A DNA stretch of 64,000 bases, taken from positions 132,293,872 through 132,357,871 of the forward strand of contig NC_079312.1 in assembly GCF_029931775.1 (NCBI RefSeq), given 5' to 3'. Below, piece after piece: positions 11,741 through 22,895 of this stretch (its first letter is position 1; each line of letters opens with the position of its first letter). A program made the translations under genes and the position numbers. Under the pieces are notes generated by a model that worked only from the letters and a program-made list of their open reading frames with translations, did not search any database and was not told the origin of the DNA. The DNA comes from Euleptes europaea. Its lineage: Eukaryota > Chordata > Lepidosauria > Squamata > Sphaerodactylidae.

Positions 11741-11859
11741 CTGCAATGATGTATCATATTTTAAAATCATGCTCTTAATGGCTCCCCCATGAGTGACTAT
11801 TTTTATCAAATATTTATTGGTGTATATAGTCGGTTTGTCCGGTGATTCTCCCCTGAATG

Positions 11860-12300
11860 TTCCGAATCTCCCCAGGCCACATGCATGCTGCTCTCCCTCC
11901 GACAGGATCAGCCCACCTCCTCCTGGACCTTCCGCAGGATTTTCAAGTCCCACTTTATCACAATTTAAAACTGAAGCTAGGAACAACCGCAGGCGTTCGA
12001 TGGTGCGTTTCCACGCCCGGGTCGACTCCCTGCAGGGTAGAAGCTACTGCCTGTCCCCGGCGGCAGCAGCCTGCAACTTTAGGGCCTCCCGGACCCCGTG
12101 CTTCTCTCTCTCCCCTCTCCCACCTCCTCCTCCGCCTCCCCCCAGCATCAGCCCGGAGGTTTTAGCCCTCCTTCCAGCAGCCTCCAGCCCAAAGCCCTAC
12201 CGTCAGAGGAGCGGCAGCAGCTTCTTCCGGTGCCAACGCTGCACATTTCCAGCTGCCACCACCTCCACGTTTCTTTTGAAACCAGATTCTAACCACAGCA
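11860..12300. other. Orphan GC-rich, CpG-containing tract
   Basis: It has repeated CpGs (CCGCAGGCGTTCG, GCCCGGGTCGAC), CT-rich runs and proline-rich frames with no family resemblance. It lies between MYADML2 and PYCR1, 15 kb from the latter. It could be a transposon 5' region, an enhancer-like island or a lost first exon. Confidence 0.4.
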
Positions 12301-12349
12301 AGCAAAGCATTAGACCCAAACCACTCTCTCCTCTGAAGGCTTTGTCTGG

Positions 12350-12440
12350 GAAGGTGATATGTTTTTTAAGAAGGAAGGTGATATGTTTTTTAAGAAGGAA
12401 GGTGATATGTTTGAAGGAAGGTGATATGTTTTTTAAGAAG
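12350..12440. repeat. 24-bp tandem repeat, about 3.8 copies
   Basis: The unit GGAAGGTGATATGTTTTTTA plus AGAA repeats nearly exactly; one copy is shortened by about 5 bp. Confidence 0.85.
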
Positions 12441-12469
12441 TTGCCTCCTGCAACAAAAGAAATGGTTAC

Positions 12470-12690
12470 CTATCCTTTGTTTCTTTGTGGGAACTCTAGG
12501 TATGAATCCTCTCACTGCCTTGGAAGCTCTTGGGCCAATCACTTTCTTAGCTTAGCCTATCTCACAGGGTTGGTGTGAAGATAAAATGGAAGAGAGGAAA
12601 ATGAGACACTTTAGCTCCTCGTTGGAGAGAAGTGGGATATAAACTTGGTCAGGGAGGGCGGCCTAGAAATCTAATAAATAAATAAGTAAA
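12470..12690 (+). mobile_element. tRNA-derived SINE (family 2), partial
   Basis: It has the family body CTTGGGCCAATCAC, CTCACAGGGTTG and GATATAAAC, and an AATAAATAAATAAG tail. The tRNA-like head is weak. A related partial copy lies at 26640-26800. Confidence 0.55.
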
Positions 12691-13365
12691 CAAACAAACA
12701 TCTAAAACACATAAAACCCCCTTGTGCTTTTTTCCTCCTTTTGAAAGTCAGAGTGTCTGAATGACTTCAGCAAGCTAGCCAGTTCCATTAAAAGTCAGCC
12801 AGTTCCATCAAAAATAACCCAAAATAATATGCTCTAGAACTTAATCCACAAGTGCTAGATGAACTCTATCCAAAGAGCAGCAAGGGCAATGTAAAATGCC
12901 CCATCAGAGAATTGATGAGTTTAATAAAAACAAAGAGTCAAAGAAAAGAGTTCTGTCTCTTTAAGGGACTCTCTCACTGAGCAATTTGCAGTAGCTATAA
13001 TAGTCCTTGACTGAAGTTCAGAAAAGTTCAGTGACAGGTGTTTGGTGGGCACTGGGAGGGGGCTGAACAGTGTCTGAGAGGGTGCTGGTGCTGTGTTGAA
13101 ATAACCACTCCCAACAGGCCGGTGTCTCTGTGCTTGGCTGCCTTTCCTCTGTGGCCATTTTCCCCTGAAGCGTTTGTACAATTAGAGAACTGCAATATAA
13201 CTAGAAGCAGAGAAGGGTGCAGCAAAATTATCTGAGTCAGCAGCAAAAGCACAAGGGGAATTAAAAGCCTAGATTTAGAGAAAAAAAAACATTTCAATCA
13301 GCAAACTTGCAGGAATTTGATTTATTTTTTTCTTGAGGTCAGTCTTCAGGTTATTTTGGAAGAAT

Positions 13366-13595
13366 TGTTTTTTTTATGCCCCATTTTTCTCTACCTTTAA
13401 GGAGTCTCAAAGCAGCTTACAATTGCCTTCCCTTGCCCTCCCCACACAGACACCTTGTGAGGTGGGTCTGAGAAAGTTCTGAGAAAACTGTGACTAGCCC
13501 AAGATCACCCAGCAGGCTGCATGGGGAGGAATGGGGAAACAAACCTGGTTCACCAGATTACAATCCACTGTTCTTAACCATTACATCATGCTGGT
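13366..13595 (-). mobile_element. tRNA-derived SINE family 2, minus strand
   Basis: Reading the minus strand, a tRNA-like head (GGTTAAGAACAGTGG) and B-box-like sequence lead into the body GTGATCTTGGGCTAGTCACAG, CCCACCTCACAAGGTGTCTG and a tail in 'ATGGGGCATAAA'. Better copies are at 22440-22740 and 51605-51885. A piece of the TAGGGTTGCCA element follows at 13596-13750. Confidence 0.7.
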
Positions 13596-14374
13596 GGTGT
13601 ATCCTGAGCAGGGTGGGGGTTGGGGAGGGGAAGGACTTCAATGGGGTATAATGCTATAGAGTCCACCTTCCAAAGTGGCCATTTTTCCAGGTAAACTGAC
13701 CTCTGTCGCCTGGAGATCAGTTGTAATAGCGGGAGATCTCCAGCCAGTCTAATCCTCTTTAAAAAACATCTAAGATTATGGCCATGATTGTGCCAGAAAC
13801 CCATAAAAAGCCCTTCCCAAAGGAAGTCAGATTCTGCAATGAATTATGCGATTGCAGTTATGTGGATATCTAGCCATCTTTAACATAAAAGTTAAAAGAG
13901 GATCATAATTCTGAAGATATCAAGATCTCCAAAATGGGAACGAATGTAGCCTTTCTTCACACCTGCTGTGCCTCTTCAATCTTCTTCCCACTCTTAGAAG
14001 TTTCATTGATACTTTCATTCAGATCACACACATTCCTCTCACTGTAAATGCCAAGATTCCAAGATCAATAACATTAAACAAAAGGCAGGAGAAATATGTG
14101 TGGAATGCTAGGAAGCAACAGCTGGAAAAGGCTATTTCAGATGGATCTTTAGCTCAAAAAGTGATTGCAGCTGTGCCCTGAAAGGTCAGGAGAACTGAAC
14201 TACCATTACTTCTTCATTTGTTGAATTCCTGTGCTCTTCCCACAGCTCTTAATGGATCCCAGGGAATGCTGGATTAGTAGAAGGCATTGGCTGTTAACTC
14301 ATTTGGCAGGACATATTAAAGAATACTGCTCACTGACTTTGACTTCCACATGCTTAAGTAATATACTCCAGGAA

Positions 14375-14605
14375 GTCAGTTTCAGGTAACCGGCTCAAGG
14401 TTGACTCAGCCTTCCATCCTTCCGAGGTCGGTCAAATGAGTACCCAGCTTGCTGGGGGTAAAGGGAAGATGACTGGGGAAGGCACTGGCAAACCACCCCG
14501 CAAACAAAGTCTGCCTAGGAAATGTCGGGATGTGGCGTCACCCCATGGGTCAGGAATGACCCGGTGCTTGCACAGGGGACTACCTTTACCTTTACCTATA
14601 TCATA
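14375..14605 (+). mobile_element. tRNA-derived SINE family 1, 5'-truncated
   Basis: It starts at GTCAGTTTCAGGTAACCGGC, without the tRNA head, and runs to GCTTGCACAGGGGACTACC and a tail of ACCTTT repeats. Confidence 0.8.
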
Positions 14606-15238
14606 TATACTTACTATGGATACACCAGGCAAAACTGGTGCCCATTGCCATAGAAGCAGCGGCTAAAGGTTGCATTGTATATGTTGTTTTCTGGCATAAT
14701 TTATATGCAGAAAATGCACAAGTCACAATCATGTATTATAAACTCACATAGGAATATTTCACCAACTACAGAGGAAATTAATACTCACAAATACTTGAAA
14801 TTTGCCACAATGGCCTTTTATGCATGGCTCTCCCCTTGCGTTTCCCTCATTTTGCATGCGTTTTGAGGGACCTTTTTTATCTTGAATTTGAAAACTCGAG
14901 CAAAATGTGGGGAAACGCAGGTGGAGAGCGAGGCAACCTCTGACGGTCGGAAACTGCATACATAATCAAAAGACCCAAAGTCATCGGAGGGATGACAGTG
15001 AGGGAAACTGCCATGCATAAAGGGCCTATGTCAAATTCCTTCATTCAAATGTTGAATATAAAATGTTGACCTTGGAATTCATATTTGAATTCTGGATATG
15101 GAATTTTACCTTAGAATTTAGAAATATGTAAGTTAGTGACATCTCTTGATTGTTTTGATTTTGGTTGATGTCAGATAGGAAATGAGCTGTCAAATATATA
15201 TTATATACAGCAAATACTGTTCAATACTGAATAGCATT

Positions 15239-15425
15239 GGGTTGGATCCTGCCACCTTTTCCTCACAATCTCGCTTAATAACCCTCCTTACTACAGCCTC
15301 CACCCCATATGGTTTTCATACAAGTAGGTCCCATAATCCCTGGCATAGCTTTTTTCAGTTTCAAAAGAAAACCCTGCTCTCTGCTTCAACAGTGGAAAAA
15401 TTGGTAAGATCCAACCCATTGTATA
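15239..15425. mobile_element. Short TIR element, TGGGTTGGATC family
   Basis: The left end is TGGGTTGGATCC and the right end GATCCAACCCA. The middle has CCCTCCTTACTACAGCC, shared with a second copy at about 36731-36920. No coding capacity. Confidence 0.6.
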
Positions 15426-15609
15426 TCACCTGTCATATTTGTCAAAAATTGAATACAATTGTATACCAATTATTAAATACACCACTGCATGCAAGTTATC
15501 AAAAAACTCAAATACACTATATTGAAATAAAATCTATTGGATATCAAATATAGATATCAACTAGTTTGGTGAATATATAGAAAATATTCAGAGAATATCT
15601 AGTGAATAT

Positions 15610-15740
15610 TTGCATCAACTTTGGTCACATTATGAGAAGACAAGAGTCACTGGAAAAGACAATCATGCTCGGAAAAGTTGAAGGCAGCAGGAAAAGAGGA
15701 AAACCCAACAAGAGATGGATTGACTCTATAAAGGAGTTAT
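15610..15740 (+). mobile_element. RTE-BovB LINE fragment
   Basis: Translation reads RRQESLEKTIMLGKVEGSRK followed by RGKPNKRWIDSIKE, the well-conserved C-terminal text of the BovB reverse transcriptase. Only about 40 codons survive. BovB is abundant in squamates. Confidence 0.8.
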
Positions 15741-16320
15741 ATAAAGGAGTTATAAATGCCTCAGATGGCAGAGGCGCCTGAAACAGGGTCTCCAAATATG
15801 ACCAGAATGGTTGGATAGGTATGCTGGCCATAAGCCATATAGGGCTTTAAAGGTCCATACCAGCCCTTTGAATTGGGCCTGGAAACAAACTGGAAGCCAG
15901 TGTAGATGGAGAGGCATGGTCCTTATGACCCACTCCACTCAACATTCTGGCGGCAGCATCTTGTACCAATTGTAGCTTCCAGACAGTGTCCAAGGGCATC
16001 CCCAGAGTGTATTGTAGTAATTTAATCTAGATGTTATGAGGGCATGTGCCACAGTGGCAAGATCTTTCTTCCCAAAGGCACGTTTCCCCCACCAGTTGCA
16101 CCTCTAATTTGTCAGGGTTAAGCATCAGTGTGTTAGCCCTCCATTCCAAAACTGTCTCCAGGCTGTTTCACAGCCTCCCTGGAATCTGCTAGAAGCACAA
16201 GATAGAGCTGAGTGTCATTGGTAGCAACTCAGCCCAGATCTCTGGATGACCTCTCCAGCGTCTGTACATAGATGTTGAAAACCATGGGGGACAAGATGGA
16301 ACCTTGCAGAACCCCACAGG
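15741..16320 (-). mobile_element. L2-clade LINE fragment
   Basis: The minus strand gives LHWLPVCFQAQFKGLVWTFK and, upstream, text like ILSPMVFNIYVQTLE, both L2 reverse transcriptase segments. The ORF has several breaks. Confidence 0.7.
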
Positions 16321-17071
16321 TATTCTATAAAATATAATTTTTAACTTTAGATCTATGCTCTGAAATCGTTAGTCCAATTTTGTTTCCAAGACGCAGGAAG
16401 CAATAACAACACTCGGATTAGAACTGATAAGTCTTTAGTTGCAGAGATCAGTCCTGGGCACGACAAGTCATGAAAGATGAGGCATGATGTGAGCAATGAG
16501 GTCCTGAAGGCAAGTTATAAAAGCAAGTGAGGGTAGAAGGAAAGTGGAATAGTCTCGTTTAGCCAAGATAATTGAAAGGAGATGTGTTACCAATTTAAAG
16601 ATATTTGAATGGAGGTCAAAAAGAATAAAAGGGAAAAAAAACTGTTGACCATATTCACAAAGGACAGGATATGAATAAGTTAGTTTTGATTACAGGAAGG
16701 AGTTCAGCAATGGTACCAAGCTGCAGAGGGATTTCTCAGCCTCCTTCCTTGGAAGTTTATCTGTTCCTTTAGAGAGTGACCAGTTAGGAATGGTTAGGCC
16801 TTCCTTTGGCCGGAGACAAGTTTTTATGTTGTTTAAAGGGATGGGATGGCAGCTTCTGAAGGCAAAGGGATTTTTTTAAAGGTTTCCCACACCTTAAGGA
16901 TAAAATGCTGTCCTCCCACAGTTAATGTGGTTTTAATCCAGGTTTTCCAAAACCTGTTTTGGTTGTTTTGCACTTCATCCTTTAGATGTGATGAAACCTT
17001 AAAAAAACGTCTGTTTGCCTTCAGAAGCCAAAGTGGGTTTAAAGAGCCTATATGAAATGGACCTCTCTATG
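16321..17071. other. Unrecognised intergenic DNA
   Basis: No coding frame of note, no SINE or LINE match that I can see. Confidence 0.5.
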
Positions 17072-17081
17072 GTTTCTTTTG

Positions 17082-18101
17082 TTGGTTCTTGTAGGTTATC
17101 CGGGCTGTGTAACCGTGGTCTTGGTATTTTCTTTCCTGACGTTTCGCCAGCAGCTGTGGCCGGCATCTTCAGAGGAGTAACACTGAAGGACAGTGTCTCT
17201 CAGGGTCAAGTGTGTAGGAAGAGTAATATATAGTCAGAAAGGGGTTGGGTTGAGCTGAATCATTGTCCTGCAAAAAGTATCAAAGGTAATGTGCTAATCA
17301 TTGTCCTGTATCAAGATAATGTGCTAATGAGGGTGTGGTATGTTAATATGGAACCACTGTATCCTGAAGTGATCTGTTAATGTGTGAAATCCAAAGCTGA
17401 TGTTTATGAATTTCAATGGCTTCTCTGTGTAATCTGACAAAATAGTTGGTAGAATTGTCCAGTCTTTCAGTGTCTTGGAATAAGACCCTGTGTCCTGTTT
17501 GTGTCACAGGGTCTTATTCCAAGGCACTAAAAGACTGGACAATTCTACCAACTATTTTGTCTGATTGCACAGAGAAGCCATTGAAATTCATAAACATCTG
17601 CACAACTTAAACAGAAAAGAAGAGAGTTTAAGAATGAATAAGGCTTGGCTTCCTGTCCTGAAAACCTCCAGACTAACAAAGACTACAGTCAACAATAGCC
17701 ATGCAGATTAGTTTTGGATTTCACACATTAACAGATCACTTCAGGATACCTTTCCTTTCCTTTCCTTTTATCCCTTAGAAGCTCCTTGATCAATTGATCT
17801 TGAGCAGCATATATACTTCAGGATACAATGGTTCCATATTAACATACCACACCCTCATTAGCACATTATCTTGATACTTACAGGACAATGATTCAGCTCA
17901 AACCCAACCCCTTTCTGACTATATATTACTCTTCCTACACACTTGACACTGAGAGACACTGTCCTTCAGTGTTACTCCTCTGAAGATGCCTGCCACAGCT
18001 GCTGGTGAAACGTCAGGAAAGAAAATACCAAGACCACAGTTACACAGCCCGGATAACCTACAAGAACCAATGAACTCTGACCGTGAAAGCCTTCGACAAT
18101 A
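17082..18101. mobile_element. Penelope-like fold-back element
   Basis: The left part (17082-17490) and right part (about 17506-18101) are inverted copies meeting near 17490-17505. The termini hold GTTATCCGGGCTGTGTAACC and GACGTTTCGCCAGCAGCTGT. Near 17560-17690 a frame reads HREAIEIHKHLHNLNRKEES, like the C-terminal end of Penelope-type (GIY-YIG) ORFs. The 10-bp repeat GTTTCTTTTG flanks the block (17072-17081 and 18102-18111), so it inserted as a unit. A second copy is at 52982-54130. Confidence 0.75.
17750..17814 (-). mobile_element. 65-bp LINE 3' end inserted in the Penelope copy
   Basis: The minus strand reads ATATGCTGCTCAAGATCAAT, GATCAAGGAGCTTCTAAGGG, then a (GGAAA)n tail. It is flanked by the 12-bp repeat ACTTCAGGATAC (17738-17749 and 17815-17826), a target duplication. 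The same 3' end closes the longer LINE piece at 53256-54036. Confidence 0.85.
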
Positions 18102-18261
18102 GTTTCTTTTGTATCTCTTAAACAACCTGCACAAATCTCTACTGAATCGGAGTTTAAGCATATCCACCTTCTGTACTTGAATGATCGGTTATGTATAGCA
18201 GGGGAGTCCTGGGAAACGCTAGAGATACAACAAGGGCATAAGGAAGACTGTGAGAATGCAA

Positions 18262-18430
18262 GCTACACCGGGTTGCCAACAGCCTGGAGGGGAAAAGTCA
18301 CTTCTTTAACAGAGACTTAGTGTAGAAACAGGCAGTGTAAACTTTTAATGGCATGGAGGTAGATAACATCACCTGTTGAAGTCCCTCCCCTCCCCAAACC
18401 CCGCCTGCTGGTCCTTGAGTTAGAACCAGG
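18262..18430. mobile_element. TAGGGTTGCCA-type element remnant
   Basis: GGGTTGCCAACAGCCTGGAG opens it and the typical GAAGTCCCTCCCCTCCCCAA block follows near 18380. The right end is lost. Confidence 0.5.
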
Positions 18431-19546
18431 CCTATCATCTGTGAGCAGTAGAAGCAAAGGCCTGTTCTTGAGGAAGCAAAGCAGCACAGGCAGAAAATGG
18501 GCCAGGCAGGCAGAAACAAAAACCAGAGAAAGGCAGGCACTCTGCAGTTCTCTTTATTTGGAGATGACATTGTGACTCTCCCCCTTTTTTAATTTAGCTA
18601 TGTCCCAAATTGCCTTTGAGGGAGCAATTGTTATTTATATATGTTTGATACTCCATTCTTGTTGTTGCATTTATATTTTTCTTCTATTCTGTTCTCTGCT
18701 AAATGGCTATTTGCATTGTTATTGGTTTCAGCTTGATGACAGTACTGTCATTTTTAGCATGGTTCTGTGGATGGCAAGAGTTACTCAACAGCGCTCTGAA
18801 AGGGGCCTCTTGAGCCATATATTTGATGTGGTATCACTAAATTAGCCCTTACAAGCTGCAAGGGAAATAATCAGTGCAAATGGAGCCTCTCTTACCACTT
18901 TGAATGCCTTGAATGATTGTCATGATTTAGGCAACAGAAATTTATGCACACTAATACAATTGTCTACATTTGTCGCAGTAGTAGAACTGGTTCTGCACGT
19001 ATCCCTGTTGTTCTTGGTAAGAAAAATATATGACTACTCAAAGTCCCAAGTTTCCTGACCTAAGGAGCAATCCTAAATGTAACTTATCAGAAGCAAGTCT
19101 CATTTTACTCAATCTGGCTTACTCCTAGGGAAGTGCTCTTGGGATTGCAGCCCTCAATTCCTTTTCCTTTTTTCCCCAAGCTCATCCGACCAAAGATCTT
19201 GAGAGCAACATACATAAGACAAAAACAAAATTTACAACATCAAAGAGTGACATCCCTCAATTAGAAGATTTTACGGGCCATCCTAAGAACCCTTTCTTGT
19301 GAGTAAGCCCCATATAATAGACTTTTTTATATAAATATTTTTATTAGTTTTCAGTATTAAGTGGGGATACAGGAAAAAAGAAAAGGAAAAGGAAAAACCT
19401 TCGGTTAAACAATATTGTACATTAACTGAGGAAAAAAAACAATAATAATAATAATAAAAAATGCATAGTTCTGCCCCCTTGTAGGGTTCAATATTGTGAT
19501 AGTTAATAAACATAATACATTTGATTATCGACTTAACTTTCACATA

Positions 19547-20208
19547 CCGTATATACTCGCGTATAAGCCGAGTTTTTCAGCCCAAAAAAAGGGCTGAAAA
19601 AGCCGGCCTCGGCTTATACGCGGGTCAATACGGTAGAGGGGGGAAGGAGGAGGGAGGAGGGAGGGGGAACTTACCACCGCCATCTTTTCCAGGCCGGGAG
19701 CGGCCTCCAGAGCCCCCCTGCGGCCGCAGGGAGGGCGCTCCGCCGCCCCCGCCGCCTTCTCCCGGCCGGGAGAGGCCTCTAGAGGCCCTCTGCGGCCGCG
19801 GGGAGGGCGCTCCGCCGCCCCCGCCGCCTTCTCCCGACCGGGAGCGGCCTTCAGAGGCCCTCTGCGGCCGCGGGGAGGGCGCTCTGCCGCCCCCGCCGCC
19901 TTCTCCCGGCCGGGAGCGGCCTTCAGAGGCCCTCTGCGGCCGCGGGGAGGGCGCTCTGCCGCCCCCGCCGCCTTCTCCCGGCCGGGAGAGGCCTCTAGAG
20001 GCCTGCTGCGGCCGCGGGGAGGGCGCTCTGCCGCCCCCGCCGGATCCGCCGCTTCCCGCCGCCAGGAGCCCAGAAGGTAAGTCTTGGGGGGGAGGGGTTA
20101 TAAGCCGACCCTCGGCTTATACGCGGGTGCCTAATTTTTCCCCATTTTTGGGGAGAAATTAGGCACCTCGGCTTATACGCGGGTCAGCTTATACACGGGT
20201 ATATACGG
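19547..20208. mobile_element. TA-flanked TIR element (copy B) with 72-bp minisatellite
   Basis: The ends CCGTATATACTCGCG and GTATATACGG are flanked by TA (19545-19546, 20209-20210). The interior is a GC-rich tandem array. It lies in the 3' UTR of the L1 copy, so it is younger than that LINE. No transposase is present. Confidence 0.85.
19694..20040. repeat. 72-bp GC-rich tandem repeat, about 5 copies
   Basis: The unit starts CGGGAGCGGCCT and contains TGCGGCCGCGGGGAGGGCGC and CCGCCGCCCCCGCCGCCTTC. Because 72 is a multiple of 3, a frame stays open across it and translates as a 24-residue Pro/Gly/Arg repeat; I see no evidence that it is a gene. Confidence 0.9.
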
Positions 20209-20420
20209 TATCTCCTAAAATTTTGATGTTATTATTTTTTTAATATATTCATAGAAGGCGTTCCATTTATCTTTATTTGGTCTTTGAATATCTTTTTGTA
20301 ATATTTCTGTTAAGTGTGCCATTGTTATATATTCATAAGCTTTGTCTATCCAGGTTTCGATTTTTGGTGTTTTATCTGTTTTCCACAACGATGCTAAAAC
20401 TGTTCTCGCCGCTGTGATTA

Positions 20421-21396
20421 CCGTATATACCCATGTATAAGCCGAGGTGCCTAATTTCTCCCCAAAAATGGGGAAAAATTAGGCACCCGCGTATAAGCCG
20501 AGGGTCGGCTTATAACCCCTCCCCCCCCCCGCAGGCTTACCTGATAGGGCTCCCGGTGAAGGCAGTGGTGGCGGCGGCGGGCCCCCCGCAGGAGGCTTCC
20601 AGGGTGGGGGGAGGCAGGAGCGCCCGGCAGCCGGCTTCCCCTGGCCCTGGAAGGGCGGGGGGGGGAGGAGCCAGGCGCGCTCGGCAGCCGGCTTCCCCTG
20701 GCCCTGGAAGGGCGGGGGGAGGCAGGAGCGCCCGGCAGCCGGCTTCCCCTGGCCCTGGAAGGGCGGGGGGAGGCAGGAGCGCCCGGCAGCCGGCTTCCCC
20801 TGGCCCTGGAAGGGCGGGGGGAGGCAGGAGCGCCCGGCAGCCGGCTTCCCCTGGCCCTGGAAGGGCGGGGGGAGGCAGGAGCGCCCGGCAGCCGGCTTCC
20901 CCTGGCCCTGGAAGGGCGGGGGGAGGCAGGAGCGCCAGGCAGCCGGCTTCCCCTGGCCCTGGAAGGGCGGGGGGAGGCAGGAGCGCCAGGCAGCCGGCTT
21001 CCCCTGGCCCTGGAAGGGCGGGGGGAGGCAGGAGCGCTCGGCAGCCGGCTTCCCCTGGCCCTGGAAGGGGGGGGAGGCAGGAGCGCCCGGCAGCCGGCTT
21101 CCCCTGGCCCTGGAAGGGCGGGGGGAGGCAGGAGCGCTCGGCAGCCGGCTTCCCCTGGCCCTGGAAGGGCGGGGGGAGCCAGACGTGATCGGCGGCGGCG
21201 GCCACACGGCTTTGCAGCGGCCCCAGGAGGCCCTCACAGGGCGCTCCTGGCCAGGGGAAGCCGCATGGGCCCGGCGGCGGCAGTAAGTTGCTCCCTCCCT
21301 CCTCCCCTACCGTATTGACCCGCGTATAAGCCGAGGCCAGCTTTTTCAGCCCTTTTTTTGGGCTGAATAACTCGGCTTATACGCGAGTATATACGG
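20421..21396. mobile_element. TA-flanked TIR element (copy C) with 51-bp minisatellite
   Basis: It runs from CCGTATATACCC to GAGTATATACGG, with TA at 20419-20420 and 21397-21398. Removing the element and one TA restores the L1 reading frame exactly, which proves the TA target duplication. It has the same TATAAGCCGAGG subterminal palindromes as copies A and B. Confidence 0.88.
20600..21177. repeat. 51-bp GC-rich tandem repeat, 11 copies
   Basis: Each unit has GCAGCCGGCTTCCCCTGGCC and GGAAGGGCGGGGGGAGGCAG. Units are nearly identical, with C/T and C/A changes in the GCGCCC(G/A)G part and small indels in the G-run. Open frames of about 250 codons occur on both strands only because 51 is divisible by 3. 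Confidence 0.92.
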
Positions 21397-22439
21397 TAAG
21401 AATTTTGGTATGACCTGTTGATCGTTACTGTATTTGTCTGGTATTTTACTCAGGAGGAATAGTTTAGGATCATAAGTTATGGATTGACCCATGATAACTT
21501 CTATGTTCTTATGTATTTTCTTCCAAAATTTTTGGACTGAAGTACATGTCCACCAACAGTGATAAAAGGTGCCTCTAACTTTGCCGCACTTCCAGCACAG
21601 ACCAGATGTCGAACTATTCATATTCTAAATATCGCTCGGTGTGATGTACCACCTATGTAACATTTTCAACCAATTTTCCTGAATCTCTTGGCAGAGGGTA
21701 AATTTAAGATTTCTACGAAATAGCTGTTCCCACTCGTCTGTTGTTATAATCTCATTAAGATTTTCCATCCATTTAATTTGACATGACTTAATTTGTTCAT
21801 CTTCTGATTCGTATTTCAGCAATAACTTATATATTTTACCTAGTAAATGTTCTGTTGGCTTACTTATCATCTGTTCGAACTCTGTTTTTCCTTTTCGTAC
21901 TCCCCGAGTCCAGCAATCCTGTTTACATCTTGAAAATAATTGATGGTATGTTAGCCAGGGCATCCGCGGGTAGTTAACTTGTATCTCTAATAACGTCTTG
22001 AGAGTTCCATCTGTTTTTACCAGGTCCTGATATTGTATTGTCCCGTATTTTTTCCTGTCTGTTATAGAACCATAGGCTTTAAAGGGCGCCGTCAATAATG
22101 ACCCGTCAAAGCTTGATTTTGTTTTCCACCAAACTGCCACCATGTTTTCTACCGTTGGATGTCCTTCCATTCCTTCTAAGCTTTTCCTCCAATTCCCCCC
22201 CACAGTAGATAATGTACTCCACCTTGTAAACTTGCCAGCTCTAGTTTGGTAGTCCTGTCGTTGGTCTGCATGATCCAATCTTTGATCCATACCAGGGTTG
22301 CTGCTTGCCCCATTGAATAGACTTGAGTGGAACTTTGAGTAGACCTCTTTAGGCTTTCTCTTCTAGTGCCATCCTAAGCAGAGTTCATGCCTTCTAAATC
22401 CATTGACCAATGAACTTAGAAGGGCATAACTGTATTTAG

Positions 22440-22740
22440 AAGAAGAGTTGCTTTTTATATGCTGACTTTCTCTACTACTTAAGGAAAAATCAAACTAGTT
22501 TACAATCACCTTTCCTTCCCCTCCCCACAACAGACACCCTGTGAGGTAGGTGGGGTTGAGAGAGCTCTAAGAGAGCTGTGACTAGCCCAAGGTCACCCAG
22601 CTGGCTTCATGTGCAGCAGTGGGGAAACCAACCCAGTTCACCAGATTAGCATCTGCTGCTCATGTGGAGCAGTGGGGAATCAAACCTAGTTCTCCAGATT
22701 AGAGTCCACCGCTCTTAACCACTACACTACGCTGACTTGA
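22440..22740 (-). mobile_element. tRNA-derived SINE family 2
   Basis: The minus strand opens with GTAGTGTAGTGGTTAAGAGC and GGTTTGATTCCCC, A- and B-box-like, then GGGTGACCTTGGGCTAGTCA, CCCACCTACCTCACAGGGTG and a tail with TTAAGTAGTAGAGAAAG. The tRNA-like region appears twice (a dimeric head). Confidence 0.8.
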
Positions 22741-22895
22741 TTTAGGATTGCACTATTCCTCTCCCAAGCTCTTTTTCTTACACAACAAAGAAAAATCTCT
22801 CTGTGGATTTGCTGCCTGCTGTAGAAGTGATTGCTTATTTATTTATTTTATTTATACCCAGCACTCTTTCCCCACAGGGGATTTGGGGCAGCTTA

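Larger units (their letters stand above)
19321..22290 (-). mobile_element. L1-clade LINE, 5'-truncated, split by two TIR elements
   Basis: The minus-strand frame at 21625-22290 gives 221 residues of ORF2 C-terminal text ending LKMLHRWYITPSDI, and at 21399-21621 the CWKCG...GTFYHCWWTC zinc-knuckle block typical of L1. The frame continues beyond element C as ITAARTVLASLWKTDKTPKI to a stop at about 20215; across C the protein reads QQVIPKFLITAART without a gap. The 3' UTR runs to about 19321 and is broken by element B. One stop or frame break lies between the two blocks near 21622. The copy is dead and truncated near 22290. Confidence 0.85.

Noticed and set aside
11793-12578. 261-codon frame in GC-rich DNA
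   Set aside because: It is Pro/Ser-rich, has no family resemblance and runs into a simple tandem repeat and SINE-like sequence.
19521-20162. 213-codon Pro/Gly-rich frame
   Set aside because: It is the translation of the 72-bp minisatellite in TIR element B.
20600-21177. CRISPR-like array
   Set aside because: Units are contiguous without unique spacers and the genome is vertebrate; it is a minisatellite.
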